Assembly: GCA_007844125.1 (NCBI GenBank)
Contig: CM017564.1
Span: 23,828,349 to 23,892,348, forward strand
DNA: 64,000 nucleotides
From: Sinonovacula constricta
Taxonomy: Eukaryota; Mollusca; Bivalvia; Cardiida; Solecurtidae
Direction of reading: 5' to 3'
How positions within the stretch are numbered: position 1 is the stretch's first letter; the number at the start of each line of letters is the position of its first letter. Positions 1-12,600 of this stretch are shown here, piece by piece. A model generated the notes under the pieces. It had not been told where the DNA came from. It ran no database searches and was given only the letters and a program-made list of their open reading frames with translations. The translations under genes and the position numbers were made by a program.

Positions 1-240
1 GGCAGGTTTACAGTTACAGTACTGAAAATCACGAAATTGACAATTTTCCCGTTTCCACTCCGTTTCGTTTCCATTTCAGTTGGAAGCGTTTGCCGCTCCG
101 TTTCCATTCCGCTTCCGTTGCGTTTCCGTTTCGTTTTATTCGCTTCCAGCGCTGCATTTCAAACGCTTCCAGCGTTTCTATCGTTTCTTCCGTTTCTACC
201 GTTTCAAGCGTTCCGTTTCGCTCCGTTCCGATTTTGACTA
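1..240. repeat. CGTTTC-type hexamer array with inverted end
   Basis: From about 50 to 235 the plus strand is a run of degenerate six-base units (CGTTTC, CATTTC, CACTCC, CGTTCC). It is preceded at 18-42 by AGTACTGAAAATCACGAAAT, which reappears inverted at 4047-4075 next to a second CGTTTC array. The two copies may be the ends of one large non-autonomous element or two broken copies of a small one. Reading frames across the array are an effect of its composition. Confidence 0.65.
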
Positions 241-669
241 AAAATTTCGTTTAATAAATTTCTAAAGGTAAAGTACTTCCGGTGTGTTTGCAAAATGACG
301 AAAGAAGTAAACATTCTAGGGAGAGGCAAAAGTCTTCCATCACATATAAAGGAATCGGCAGTAGATTGTTTGCGACGAGGATATTCAGTGTCAGTCACCC
401 GGAGGGAAATTGCAGACAAAAAATACCCTTAACAACCAGCACCTGCAAATAATCCTCAAAATTCAGGGAGTGCAGTATTGAGAAGATGCCTACCTACTTG
501 TCTTCGCCAGACGTCATATCCCGGAATTAACAAACAAGAAATAACTTTCAAATATGGTCCACACACACCCAGTATCCTAAAAAGTTAACTTTTCTGTGAC
601 GTGTTAATCCGCAAAAAAAGCGTAATGGTGATCCGACCTTAAAATAAGACGATATCACACACATTTTTT

Positions 670-835
670 TTTAAAACTTGCCCCGGACGTTTGCCCCCCG
701 CCCCTAAAGGTGCAGACCGGACGTTTGCCACCCCCTCTCCCCTTCAAATAAAAAGGTCCTTTAAATAAAAAGGCCCAGCGTTTACCCCCATCCCCACTGC
801 CAAAATAAAAAGGCGAATGTTTGCCCCTTTCCGAT
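670..835. repeat. Imperfect GGACGTTTGCC / AAATAAAAAGG tandem repeat
   Basis: GTTTGCC-type motifs recur at about 688, 721 and 806, with AAATAAAAAGG between them (about 748, 763, 793). C-rich and decayed; no function visible. Confidence 0.5.
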
Positions 836-2698
836 ATTTGTTATATGGCGGACTTTAGATTTAACGTCTCGCTGATAGTAACGTGTAATATCCAATAATT
901 TTAGATAAGTATTACTCACTACAGTCACATTTCATGGTTAAAATGATTATCTCATATAAACATGAACATGTTGTTTTGTCGAAAACAGGCACATACATAA
1001 AGTCTCAGAACAAACAACTTTCTTAGAAACAAGTGTGTGTTGTTGTGTTTTCGGTTTGCACATATTAGCGCCAATTAACGGCTGTTAACAATATTGTTCA
1101 CGCACTTATAACATGAAGTCGCTAATTATATCAATGTGATTTTAATTTCTCCAAGGTTGTAACAAATAAATGCGGTGAACAAATAAATCATTAGATGCGG
1201 TGTAATTTCTTTCTGGAGAGGAGGGCTCTCTGGCTAACACTGCAACATCAAAGAATATTCAGGGAAACAATCGCCGGTCACTATCATTTGAAGAAAAGAT
1301 TTTTGTTTGTTTCAAATTGACCGACCTATTATTTCTCTCAATACTGTGCAACATGATATCGATCGATAGTTGTCTTCAAGCTGCCATTTAGAAGAGAGAG
1401 AGAGGGTGTGAACGCTGGGTACTGTTTAGGGATTAAAAATGGTAAGTACGCGTGAACGGCGTGTGCTATGAAAAAATATGCAACGTTATTGACGATTTAC
1501 CTTCGCGGCATAAATATAAGTTCTAAAGGAATGATAGTGGAGGGAGGAAACTGTACTTTGTAGTAATATTTCAGACTGCGCATGTTTTTACTTATATAAA
1601 TGTCCTTACAAAAACTTTTTAGTCCTTTTAATGATCATAAACACTTTTATAAAGGTATTATTTATATTTAAGGTATGGATTAACTACAAAAGAATAGGCG
1701 AGCCATTGAAATAATACATTTGCAATAAACACGAGATGAAAATATACATTAGACTGTGTTCCTTGATGTGTCTTCTCTTGATAACATTATTTACAAAAAA
1801 CACGACAATTAATGTAGTATTTACTATAAGAAATCCCCAATCCCCACATCCACGTTTCCTCTTCTTAAACTAAAAATATAGTGGGTGGGGAAAGGGTGCA
1901 CCATTGTGGGTACTACTAAATATAGCGTTAGGTCCTTTTATGAGCCAAAAAAGATATCGTGCACCTTAGTGTTTTGTCCTTTTTGTTGTCCTCGCGTAAG
2001 TCAATGCATATTGCTCTTTAAAAGGTGAAGGTCATAAACCACGCGACTGCCATAAGGTGACATTTTCAAACACAGCTGCATAGAGGATGCATGTGTTCTT
2101 GCGAAGTGGAAAAGACGCCAAAACACGGTCACACTTCCTGTCCACTAGACAAACAAGGTGTCATAAAACTGCCAATTAGCTTAATTAGTTGGGGTGTCCG
2201 CTCATGTCTTAAAATTAGGGATTCAATTAGAGTAGAACTTTATGATGGCATGAACCCTACCCACGCGCATGGAGAAACATAATATCAATTTACAAAACGA
2301 TATATTTTAAATTAATATATTTCTATCTTTAAATGGGTACAAAAATTAAGTACCCGGTAGGGCCCTCATTAGACCACATTTTGGCATAGAACATTCAAGA
2401 CATGAATGGGAAAATGAGCCGTAGCCAGGCCCCATTCAAATAGTTGAAAGTCAAGTAAAGTCAAAAGTTGTATGCAGATTCTTAATCGCGGTCCACGAAT
2501 TCCGATTAATCCTATATATGTAACAGCGCATTATGGGAACTATGCATTTAGAAATAGGAATTTTTATACTATTGTCCATATTTACAACATTGTTCATTAT
2601 AAGATATATAACAATTAAGATTAGAAGCAGAAGAAATTTTGCTTGACAAAGAGGCAAGATAAAATAAAATACATATCCATACCCCTGTAACTAAAGTA

Positions 2699-2890
2699 AT
2701 GATGATGTAAATGACGGTGCTGCTGCTGCTACTGCTGCTTCTGCTGATAATGATGACGGTTATACCGATGCTGTTTATGATTATAATGTAAATGGTAATA
2801 ACGGTTACGGTGATGCTGATGCTCATGACGATTATGATGTAGATCGTGATGCCGGTGATGCTGCTTTTGATGATGATTAGTGGTGATTAT
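2699..2890. repeat. GAT/GCT-rich simple repeat
   Basis: Degenerate trinucleotide tract (GATGATG, GCTGCTGCT, TGATGCTG). It produces spurious Ser/Ile-rich reading frames on the minus strand. Confidence 0.7.
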
Positions 2891-3829
2891 ATAAGTAATA
2901 TGGGATCCTGATGATGATCATGTGTGATCAGGTGAATTTAATGGCGGTAATGATTATTATGTCTTTAATATTTATCGTGATGTAAGTTTTTATCACGGTT
3001 GTTTTATTTAACTGTCAATCGATGATTGTATACGTGCACTATTTGGCAATCTATGGTTATTCAGACGTTGAACTTTAGGATCATACTTGTTATTGGCTCT
3101 GAGTGCCGGGGAGGATGTTATTGGTTCTTGATTGGGTCACACCTTGCAATAATACATAGCATTGTTTGTTTGTTTTATGTGTAGTTGTTTTATGTTTTTT
3201 GTGTTATATGAGATGTGTTACCTTCTTTTGGTTGAGGTTTAATTTCATTAAGTAACTTTATTTTGTACCACGCAATGCATTCTTTGTAAATGAAAAATAC
3301 TTTAAGCAAGTATGTTCACACAAAAATGATTGGAGTAGTTGATCCGGGAACGGACCATGCAGCTACAAAGTAATTAGCGAAAATTCAAACTCGGGAAATG
3401 CTGCGACATTGCGCGCGCATACGTGTAATGACAGCTGTGTACACACTATCTTCATATGCCAAACAATGAAGACTAAGAATGTCGATCTAAGGCGGATGTT
3501 AAGCTATTCATTGGAATTAATTAAAACATCAGTTTCGACAGAAACGCAATATTATAGTTAAATTGCGTGTCTTATCGTGCGGAGTGATTTTTAGTGCAGT
3601 TTCTGTTTTGACGGTACACGATGACTTGGACAACTCGTGCGGTTTCGGAACTGTAATGTACAAGTTTGATAAATACGAATTTTTGATAATAATTTATGTT
3701 ATTTCTTTCTGCAGAGTACATATAAAAGCGCGTTTGTGTTGATAAATTGAAGCCAGTTATTGTGTTCGTTTAAATTTATTTCGTACCAAGAAACGGTTGA
3801 AATGTTACTATAAATAATCGGGTGACCTA

Positions 3830-4085
3830 GAAACGTTTGAAGCGGTAGTGAAAATAACTCTACCGTTACGAGCATTCCGATTTTTCCGTTTCTACCGTTT
3901 CTAGCGTTCCAAGCGCTCCGGTTATAGCGTTTATAGCGTTTACACCGTTTCAAGCGTTTGTAGCGCTCCGTTGCATTTCCATTTCCACTCCGTTCCGTTT
4001 CCGTTTCAACAGGAAACGAAAAACGTTTCATTTCCATTTCCACTCCGTTTGTCAATTTCATGATTTTCAGTACTGTAAAGTACAA
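3830..4085. repeat. Second CGTTTC array with inverted terminal sequence
   Basis: Degenerate CGTTTC/CGTTTA units (3880-4045) end at GTCAATTTCATGATTTTCAG and AGTACTGTA, the inverse of the sequence near position 18-45. The array keeps the same strand orientation as the first one. A 131-codon minus-strand frame (Arg/Lys/Asn-rich) crosses it but is only the array read as codons. Confidence 0.65.
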
Positions 4086-4249
4086 ATACAACATTTATAA
4101 GTAGGTCAATAGTTTTGTCATCTTTTTTTCCTATACTAGCTAACAATGTCAAATCTTAAGTTGTATTCTGCAAGGCTTAATGTAGAACCTATTGATACTC
4201 CTGGTACCAATAAAAAAGCCATCAAGTCAGCAAATTAAATTTCAAATAT

Positions 4250-4321
4250 ACCTGTTAAAAAGGAAAACAGGTAACCTGTTAAAAAGGAAAATAGGTAACC
4301 TATTAATAAGGAAAACAGGTA
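4250..4321. repeat. Three-unit palindromic tandem repeat
   Basis: Three units of about 24 bases, each beginning ACCTGTT or ACCTATT and ending AACAGGT or AATAGGT. Unit junctions form 15-base palindromes (AACAGGT-A-ACCTGTT and AATAGGT-A-ACCTATT); the one changed pair is altered on both arms. Confidence 0.7.
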
Positions 4322-4432
4322 AATTTCTTATCAAAGGCTTATGCTAGATGTAGATAGAGGAAAGAAACAAGAAAGAAAACATGAAGGAGAAATTGATAAG
4401 ACATGTGCTAAAGATACAACTAAGATGCAGAA

Positions 4433-4502
4433 TATGTTTGTTTATTGGGTTTATTGTTCCACCAACAATATTTCAGTTCTCTGGAGAACACCTGGCATCT
4501 AA
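4433..4502 (-). repeat. SINE-1 tail fragment
   Basis: Matches the tail end of the tRNA-derived SINE-1 family (TTTATTGGGTTTAT, CCACCAACA, TATTTCAGTT), joined to the ACACCTGGCAT segment by an internal deletion. The tRNA head is absent. Confidence 0.7.
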
Positions 4503-5069
4503 ATTGAAAAGTTTGAAAAAGGGATAATATTGTAACACCTTGGAGTGAGGAAAATAGAAGATGACATGTCTGTATGTTGTTCAGTTACGTTGTTGTTTTT
4601 AGTTTGTTACACCCCATATCCCTACACCCCACGCCTCCAGCCCATCCCACCTCTCTGAGATTTGTGTATATTTCATAAACTAACATGACCATGGACAAAT
4701 ACCACCAACATGAACTAATTCTTAGATAAGCAAGTCACAGATCATGTCAATGTCCAAAACATATTTCATTCACAAATTTCTGTTGACTTAAAAGGTAACA
4801 GTTAACTAAATCATTAAATTGTTAATTTAAGGTCGGTGATTTTAATTTATCAGCAACAACTGTTTGAAAATCAGTAATGTCAATCTTTCTACCTTTAACC
4901 CACACCAACGAAATCAAAATGATGCAAACAAAAAATAAAAAATTAGAAATTTAAAAAAAGGGAGTCCATTACCTTTACTAGTAAAGAAGCTAATGGAAGG
5001 GTATGTTTTATGTTAATGTGGAGAATGGCATTTCTAGCAAGGTAAGGGTTAAAGTGTTTTTTTGTTGTT
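4503..5069. other. Gene-free AT-rich sequence
   Basis: No exon, RNA gene or clear repeat was recognised here. Confidence 0.4.
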
Positions 5070-5283
5070 GTTGTTTTTTTAAATACAGTGCAGAGACCAA
5101 TTATGAACATTATAAGGACATCCACATGTTTTTGTTGGAAGAAGACCCCAGATAAATATCTGGGTAGAACCACCGCCGCCCCGCAGGTCAGCTGGCAGAC
5201 CTTGCCCCGATCGAGACTGGCAGGCTAAGCAGTCAGAGGAGTTACAAATCAGCGACTCTACCACTACGCCGAGGCGCCCCGAC
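5070..5283 (-). repeat. SINE-2 copy, diverged
   Basis: Shares with the copies at 12215 and 32455 the order TACAGTGCAG, ATTATGAACATTAT, AAGACCCCAGA, TCTGGGTAGAACCACCG and a degraded tRNA B-box region near 5200. The tRNA-like end is at the high coordinate, so the element reads on the minus strand. Confidence 0.65.
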
Positions 5284-6503
5284 ATCAATCTGCAGTTCAC
5301 TAGTATTCACAAATTGAATTTAAAAACAGTGGAACTTCAGCAAAATCTACTGGAAGAGACAATTTTCCTGTACTGACAGAGATTTCTACCAAACACTAAT
5401 GAACTCAAACCAAGGTCCAAAGACTTTTCTTTGAAGACTGTTTCAGGGTTATTTAAATTAATGTGCCACTATCAATCAGATGCCATATAAAAAAGCAATT
5501 TGAACAAATGAGAACATGTCCCTTGGACATGCCAGAGATTTGCATATGTTGTTGGTACCTCGCTTTAATTCACGAATAGGGGATCTTTAAAATAAGCACT
5601 CATAAACTTCTTAGAAATAATGTTTGTTATAATGATGAAACTTGGACCTTTATTTTTTAAACTGATTAAGTTTTAAGAACAAAATCTGTTACAGGACAGC
5701 AAGTTCAACTTTTCTTGATAGTGTGATGTAAGCTTTATAGTATTGCAAGCAAAGCATTAATTTTAACCTGCATGTACATGCACCAACATTTTTTTAAACC
5801 AAACCAAGAGCTATGTTTTCTAAGAAAATCCAACCTGCAACTATCAAACTTGATTACATCAGTAGGAATGATCAACAGAATGAGATGCCAAGTTTCCATC
5901 CAATTAATACACTGGTTATTAAGACATATGTTTGATAAGACTTGAACACAAACTTTAGCATAAGCTATTTGGTGATGGAAGTATAGATGCTCTTGCAAGT
6001 GGAAATGCTCCCCTTATTTATTAAACAGATGAACAACAAACAGACCTCTCTTGTTATCAAACAAGAAATAAATTATACAGAAACAAAAAGAATCTTGCAA
6101 ATCCAAGGAAAGTAAACTGGATTTGAGTAACAGCTTCTTTCTCTCTTTTACTACAAACATTTGTGATCCCTTCATAAAGATTTTCATACAGATTCTGAGA
6201 AAAAAACTACATTCATGTTTATTTTTCCATTGTAGGTCTTCACAAATAAAATTTAAAAACAGTGTTTCCTTCTAACTAGTAAAAAAAAACTGGAACAGAT
6301 TAATTGAACTTCACAGACAGGGATTTCTCTCACTTTCAGGACTGGGTGCATGGTCCACTGGCTTTTTGAGAAGACACTGTCTGGAAGTGCCAATGGCATC
6401 CTCATATTTGGGTTCAGTATTAAAGCCTTTGACCCTCCTAGGCTTTTGATAGAAAAAAGACGATTTCATACAGTTTAATTAATAAGATCTACATTTCCTA
6501 CCT
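5284..6503. other. 3' flank of RBM45
   Basis: No independent gene was found. Two short pieces (about 5366-5445 and 6310-6400) match an interspersed family seen also at 14265-14330 and 31225-31280 (ACTGACAGAGAT followed by a TCCA-rich part and TTGAAGAC). The first about 285 bases left of 6504 are probably RBM45 3' untranslated sequence. Confidence 0.45.
6218..6223 (-). terminator. Candidate RBM45 polyadenylation signal
   Basis: AATAAA on the minus strand, 281 bases past the RBM45 stop codon. It is the nearest exact signal noted. Its use is inferred, not shown. Confidence 0.4.
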
Positions 6504-6673
6504 CTATTTCATGAACTCTGTTTTCTGCCGTTTATTGCCATCCTCATCATTCCTCTGTGGCTCGGCCTCAAGAACCTTTAGTCTCTGTCCCGCCACTGTC
6601 TGTCCGTGAAGCGTTTCCATCGCAGCCGCGGCAGCGTCCAAGTGGGCAAATTTGGCATAACCGAAGTTACGAC
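6504..6673 (-). CDS. RBM45: RBM45 coding exon 12 (terminal)
   Basis: Acceptor CATGTAG|GTCGT, stop TAG at 6504-6506. Encodes RRM4 RNP1 (RNFGYAKF), METLHGQ, and the basic tail GNKRQKTEFMK. Confidence 0.94.
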
Positions 6674-9600
6674 CTACATGTGAAATAACAAATTTAAAAT
6701 TTATTTATTATATCACCATCTCTGTGAGTGGTGACAGAGGTTGCTGAGTCCTGACTTGCAAAAGATGTTGTAGGAAATGTACAAATGTAACATATATTGA
6801 AGACTTCTAATAAAAAGTGGGGAATAAGGTATAAGCTCTAATTATTATTTATTTTGTAGGTTGTGTTTTCTGTCTTAAATTTGTGAGAGAAATAAAAGTC
6901 TGGTGGGGTTTTGCGGTGGGGTCTTTGCTGTTATTGCACAGGACTACTCAAATGTGAGGATCTACAAAAAATTTCAAATACTAAAGAAACAAAAAAGACT
7001 AACAAATACAATAATAACTTACCTGGCAGTAGGTAGACATCAATGAGATTTCCGAACCTACTGAAGGCATCACGCAGGATTCTCTCCGGAACAGCTGCTG
7101 GCTGACAAACAATGAACAGTCGCTGGGCGACAGGGTTATCATCAGAGACCAGAGGTTTCGGCAGCGGAAGGGGGATGCTGCAGTATGTTACACGCTCCTT
7201 GTCTAATGGAAGTCCAACGGCTTGAGACAAAATTAACTCTGGATTAATTCCCGCCTTCTCCAAAACCATAGCCGCCTGAAATATTTGTAACAACAATGAC
7301 AATATTGAAATAAGAGCTGTCACTTACTGTTCAAGTATTTAATAGTTTGATAAAAGGTTGATAAAACTTGTATGAGAAACCTTCTCATGTATATCAAAAT
7401 TCTCACTACTAAACATCACATTATTTTCCCCAAAATTATAGGGCATGGGCCCCTTCCTCTTAATTTTTTTTAACCTTATATAGAAGGGGCAATTTAAAGG
7501 CAGCGTCCTTTCAGAAAATAAGCATAGTTTCCCCTAAAAATGACAATGCCCCTTCCATAAATTTAAAAATGGAGTGAACAGGACTTATTCTAGAGTACGA
7601 ATTCAAGATCAAATAAAAAAATAGAGAGATGGCCTTGCAATAAACATAAAAGACGTCTGATGGAAAATAAAAACATATTTTCATTTTTCCTCCTGTTTTA
7701 AAAATAAATGATACAAATATTTCCCCTTTTCAAAGGCCACAGGCCCCATCCCTTTTTCAGAAAAACAACATAACAACAACCCTGATTCAAACCATATTTC
7801 TCAATAAATCTGTACAGGAACTATCAAACTTGATTATAGCAGTAGTTATGATTATAGATAATATAAGAAAACTTAATGTGAAGTTTTGATCCAATCTCTG
7901 CTGGAAAGATGAGCCGGACTGTACTTACATGCAAAACTTTAACCCAAAATTTTTTCCCAAAATGTGCTTATTTATAGAACAAAAATATTAACTGTTCAAA
8001 CCATGGTAACCTTATGCTGCAAACTTATGCTATAAAAGGCCCTAAAATAATGCTTTTTGCTACCCCTGATTGTATAGGTCAGAGTCTAGGCCAGGATAAA
8101 AAACTTTTCACGTCTCCCAGCTGCCCTGTGGAGCACGGGTGGTTCTATCCAGACAATTATCTTAGCATCTTTCTTGACCATCAGACTCACACGATTGACA
8201 TGAGGGGCAGAGGAGCTACATGTTGGTGACACTTACTGCTCGGCCACAGGTGTTTGTTTGTTTGTAGGGTTTATCGTCCCACCAACAACACTTCAATTAT
8301 TTGGAGACGGTGTTCGCTTGAAGCAGACATGGTGCTGCCTTCACTGTGTATAGCATGCCGTGAACACCTGGCATGATACCACACCCAGTCACATTATCCT
8401 GACACCAGGCCAACCAGTTGTGGAACTACCCTTATATTTGCTTAAGGGGTTAGCAAGGGAGCTATGCCACAACCATTTTTAAGGACTTTGGTATGTCGCA
8501 GCCCAGGATCAAACCTGTGGCCTCCCGTACCTGCAGCCAACGCACTACTAATTGAGCTACCAGGTCCAATGGCCACAGGTGTCCCCTTATACTCTTCATT
8601 ATTTTTATTGTGTTCGTTCATATAAAAAAAATGAAACAAGCACTCCAGCCTTTGCTAGCTAGTAGCAGAGGAAGTAGTTTACTTGTCACACAGTTCACAA
8701 TCATAATCAAATAAACTGGACAAAGATTGGACTTAGAGGAATTTAAAATAAATAATCTGGAATAACCTACTGCATACATTTATCATAAATGATAATGACC
8801 ACTTATGTCATTAATGTATGTTCATTTATTTCGTATATGTAAAATTATCCATTATTTGACCCTAGAAGATAAAACTCACACAGTATTTCAGCTTGTTTAT
8901 AAAAAAAGTCAGCACATAAAAAGGATATGTTGAGATATTGTATATAACCATTATTGACTAAAATTTGTAACCATATTAGACATTGTTATGGAATGTATGT
9001 TTTCAAAATATGTTATTCTTTTTCTGATCTCTTGTATGACTTAAAACAAGATGTCAATACCAAAACAAAATTATACAAAAGGTATAGACTTACCTGATGT
9101 ACAGGGTTGGTATCCAACTGGTCAAAACCAGACGGTGTCATGAATCTGCTTGGACCAGACCTGTAAGATATATATACAACATAAATTATATTCTAACACT
9201 ATATAGTTTCTTTGGCAACAAATAAAAAAGAGACATGTCTAAATAAATATTACAAATCAAAGCTCTTCTGGGAAATTGTTTCTTTACTCAAATGGTTGAA
9301 AACTGTTTTGAGTTTGTTAAAATAATGAACTATTTCAAGTCAATGATGACTGAATGGCATTTGCATAATGTTGTAAATACATCTAGGTATATAACTGTAG
9401 AACAACATTGTTTTAAACAGATATACAATAACTGCAGAGCAACATTGTTTTAATACAATATACAATAACTGCAGAGCAACATTGTTTGATATACAATTAC
9501 TCTAGAGCAACATTGTTTTAAACAGATATACAATAACTGCAGAGCAACATTGTTTTAAACAGATATACAATTACTCTAGAGCAACATTGTTTTAAACAGA

Positions 9601-12600
9601 TATACAATAACTGCAGAGCAACATTGTTTTAAACAGATATACAATAACTGCAGAGCAACATTGTTTTAAACAGATATACAATAACTGCAGAGCAACATTG
9701 TTTTAAACAGATATACAATAACTGCAGAGCAACATTGTTTTAAACAGATATACAATAACTGCAGAGCAACATTGTTTTAAACAGATATACAATAAATGCT
9801 GAGCAACATTGTTTTGAACAGATATACAATAACTGCAGAGCAACATTGTTTTAAACAGATATACAATAACTGCAGAGCAACATTGTTTCAAACAGATATA
9901 CAATAAATGCTGAGCAACGTTGTTTTAAACAGATATACAATTACTCTAGAGCAACATTGTTTTAAACAGATATACAATAACTGCAGAGCAACATTATTTT
10001 AAACTGATATACAATTACTCTAGAGCAACATTGTTTTAAACAGATATACAATAACTGCTGAGCAACATTGTTTTAAACAGATATACAATAACTGCAGAGC
10101 ATCATTGTTTTAATACAATATACAATAACTGCTGAGCAACATTGTTTTAAACAGATATACAATAAATGTAGAGCTACACTGTTTTAACACAATATACAAG
10201 ATATACTAGTTTGATGCTAGATGGCAGCATGGACTGTTCCAAAAGGGTAGGTGAAGGCTGTTAAAGCGGATTATCCAGTCAATGTAAATGTAAACACCGT
10301 GGTGAATGGTTGGCCGACTTTATACAATAGAACATGTGTTTTTTTTGTAATACTGTTTGTGAGCATTAAAAGTAGGCATGATATTTAATGATATGACTAG
10401 CGGGTAAATGGTAATCAACACATTATCTTGATGGGTGTGTCTGTTACTGGGTAGGCTGAGTCATTGACTAGTAAGTTCTTGTAGACTCCCTTGGTTGCAA
10501 TCAAGAAATCAAGACCCAGTCAGGGGATGCCTATGGCCGAGCAATAGTTGATGACTTGTTTATTTGTTTATTGGGTTTATCGTCCCACCAACAGTATTTC
10601 AGTTATCTGGAGACGGTGTCCACTTGAAGCAGATATAGTGCTGCCTTCACTGTGTATAGCATGCCGTGAACACCTGGCATGATTCCACACCCAGTCACAT
10701 TATCCTGACACTGGGCCAACCAGTCGTGGAACTACCCTTATATTTGCTTGAGCGTAAGCAAGGGAGCTATACCACTACCATTTTTAACGACTTTGGTATG
10801 TCGCGGCCCGGGATCGAACCCGGGGCCTCCCGTACCTGGAACTGAAGCTCTACCGATTGCGCTACCAGGTCCGGTATTTGATGACTTGTAACTCTTCAGC
10901 CCCTTACCATGTGGGTTCAAATCCTTGTAAGCATGATAATTTCATGTGTGGAGGATTTTAGCTAACCTGCAGTGCACTGGTGATTCTACCCAGACATAAC
11001 TTTAGGCTCTTTATCCACCAATTAGCTGGACATGGCCAATAAGACCACAATTGTGTTTGTGCAAAAAACAACCAAAAAACAAATTTGCGTGAAAACATTC
11101 AGGTGCACCAGTTCTTTTACCTACACATTTGTCTACAGTCATTCTCTTACAACAAATATCCTGACGTCAGTATTATAAACACATCTATGACCCCGTGATG
11201 TATGTAAAAGAAAAAATCCAAAATGAAACTCACAAGTCTGGTCCACCAACCGGGGAATCAGCATATCTGACAATCAGTCGACTGCCTATGGGGTATTCAA
11301 ACTGGTCCAGTTTGTCCCTGGCATACGATGCACACTGGGGTGTCTTGTAACGGGCATAAGCAATACCTGGAAGGAATAGAGATGTTTTAAGAGTTTATTT
11401 AAAAAGGTTGTTGTTTCATCGGCAGGACTTCAATGTGGGAAGGTGTTTCTGCTAACCTGTAGTGCTATCTAGACATTTTTCTAGGGTTTTCCTCACCAGT
11501 AATAGCTCAACTTTGCTGTAATGACCATAATAGGTTGCCGTGATGTATTTAAAAAAAAATATATATATAAAAATAAAGTTAAATAAAGTTGACAAGGCGC
11601 TGATTGTACACCTGAATTACATACAAACGCTGCCCAGAAGTGCAGGGTAGCCGTGTTTCGGGTACTCTCCTACGTGTCCATTATACTTAGAGATCTAGTT
11701 TGTGTGATTGATTTTGTTCAAACATAATAAAAACTGTTACTCCAACATATGTAAATTTTAAAGGTGAATCAATAAAGTACCAAAAAGGTATGTAGTTTAG
11801 AACTTTAAAAATTGTCAATGTGTTCTGAGACTATGCACATGTGTGATAAGCTCCGAACTTCATTACAGGGTATTACTTACTGAGAATCATTGGAAAGAAA
11901 GAAAGAAGGAAAGAAAGAAAGAAGGTAGGAAGGAAGGCAGGAAGGAAGGAAGGAAGGAAGAAAAAAGAAAAGAAAGAAAGAACCAGATTTAACTTACCAG
12001 TTTGTTCATTGAGATCACAGTACTCCAGTCCAGGGATAAGGTTGAACAGCTTGCTCAGGTACGTCTGGGTGAGACCAAGAGGCGCGGTGATATGGAGCCG
12101 CTGACAATTGCTGTGGGCATAGTCCTGAACCAGGTCTATAGGGGACATGCTGCCCATAGACCCACGGCTGAAATCTACAACGAATCAAGCAATTTGTAAA
12201 CTCCAAATCTTTTGTTTTGTTTTTTTGTTACATTGCACCGATACAATTATGGTCACATTGGCGATGTCCAATTATTGGTACAGGAATACCCAAGACATAC
12301 GCCTGGGTAGAACCACTGGCACATCGCTGGCTAACTAGAAACAACCCCACACTTGAATGTTTTCACCCTAACAAGGACTCGAACCCGCGCACTGACGGGC
12401 TGCAGAACTATTAGTCAGCAACTCTTAATTGCTGCCCCCTCTCAAAATGTGTAGCAGTCTTCACTGGGTTTCGGCCATTAATTAACTCATGGTCACTGGT
12501 TAAATAAAACTATATATGTGTCCAAAGAATAGTATAATGAAATGAAAGAGTTTATAAAGCTAGAATTGAGTCCAATGAATTTTTTTTTAAAGTAGGTTTT

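Larger units (their letters stand above)
241..3829. other. Gene-free stretch between two CGTTTC arrays
   Basis: No exon-like reading frame, transposase or RNA gene was recognised. The stretch holds an imperfect GGACGTTTGCC / AAATAAAAAGG repeat near 670-835 and a GAT/ATG simple repeat near 2699-2890. If the flanking inverted sequences are true termini, this is the interior of a roughly 4-kb non-autonomous element. Confidence 0.5.

Noticed and set aside
3699..4094. 131-codon minus-strand frame
   Set aside because: Reads the CGTTTC array; Arg/Lys/Asn periodicity follows the DNA repeat.
6310..6455. Open segment just downstream of RBM45, possible extra exon
   Set aside because: Part of it matches a repeat family at 14265 and 31225, and the RBM45 stop precedes any donor leading to it.
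9703..9903. 66-codon Cys-Leu repeat frame
   Set aside because: Translation of the 37-bp minisatellite.
10800..10877. tRNA gene candidates at SINE-1 heads (also 8500, 44600, 51183)
   Set aside because: They carry A and B boxes, but each is the head of a longer retroposed unit and lacks a full cloverleaf.
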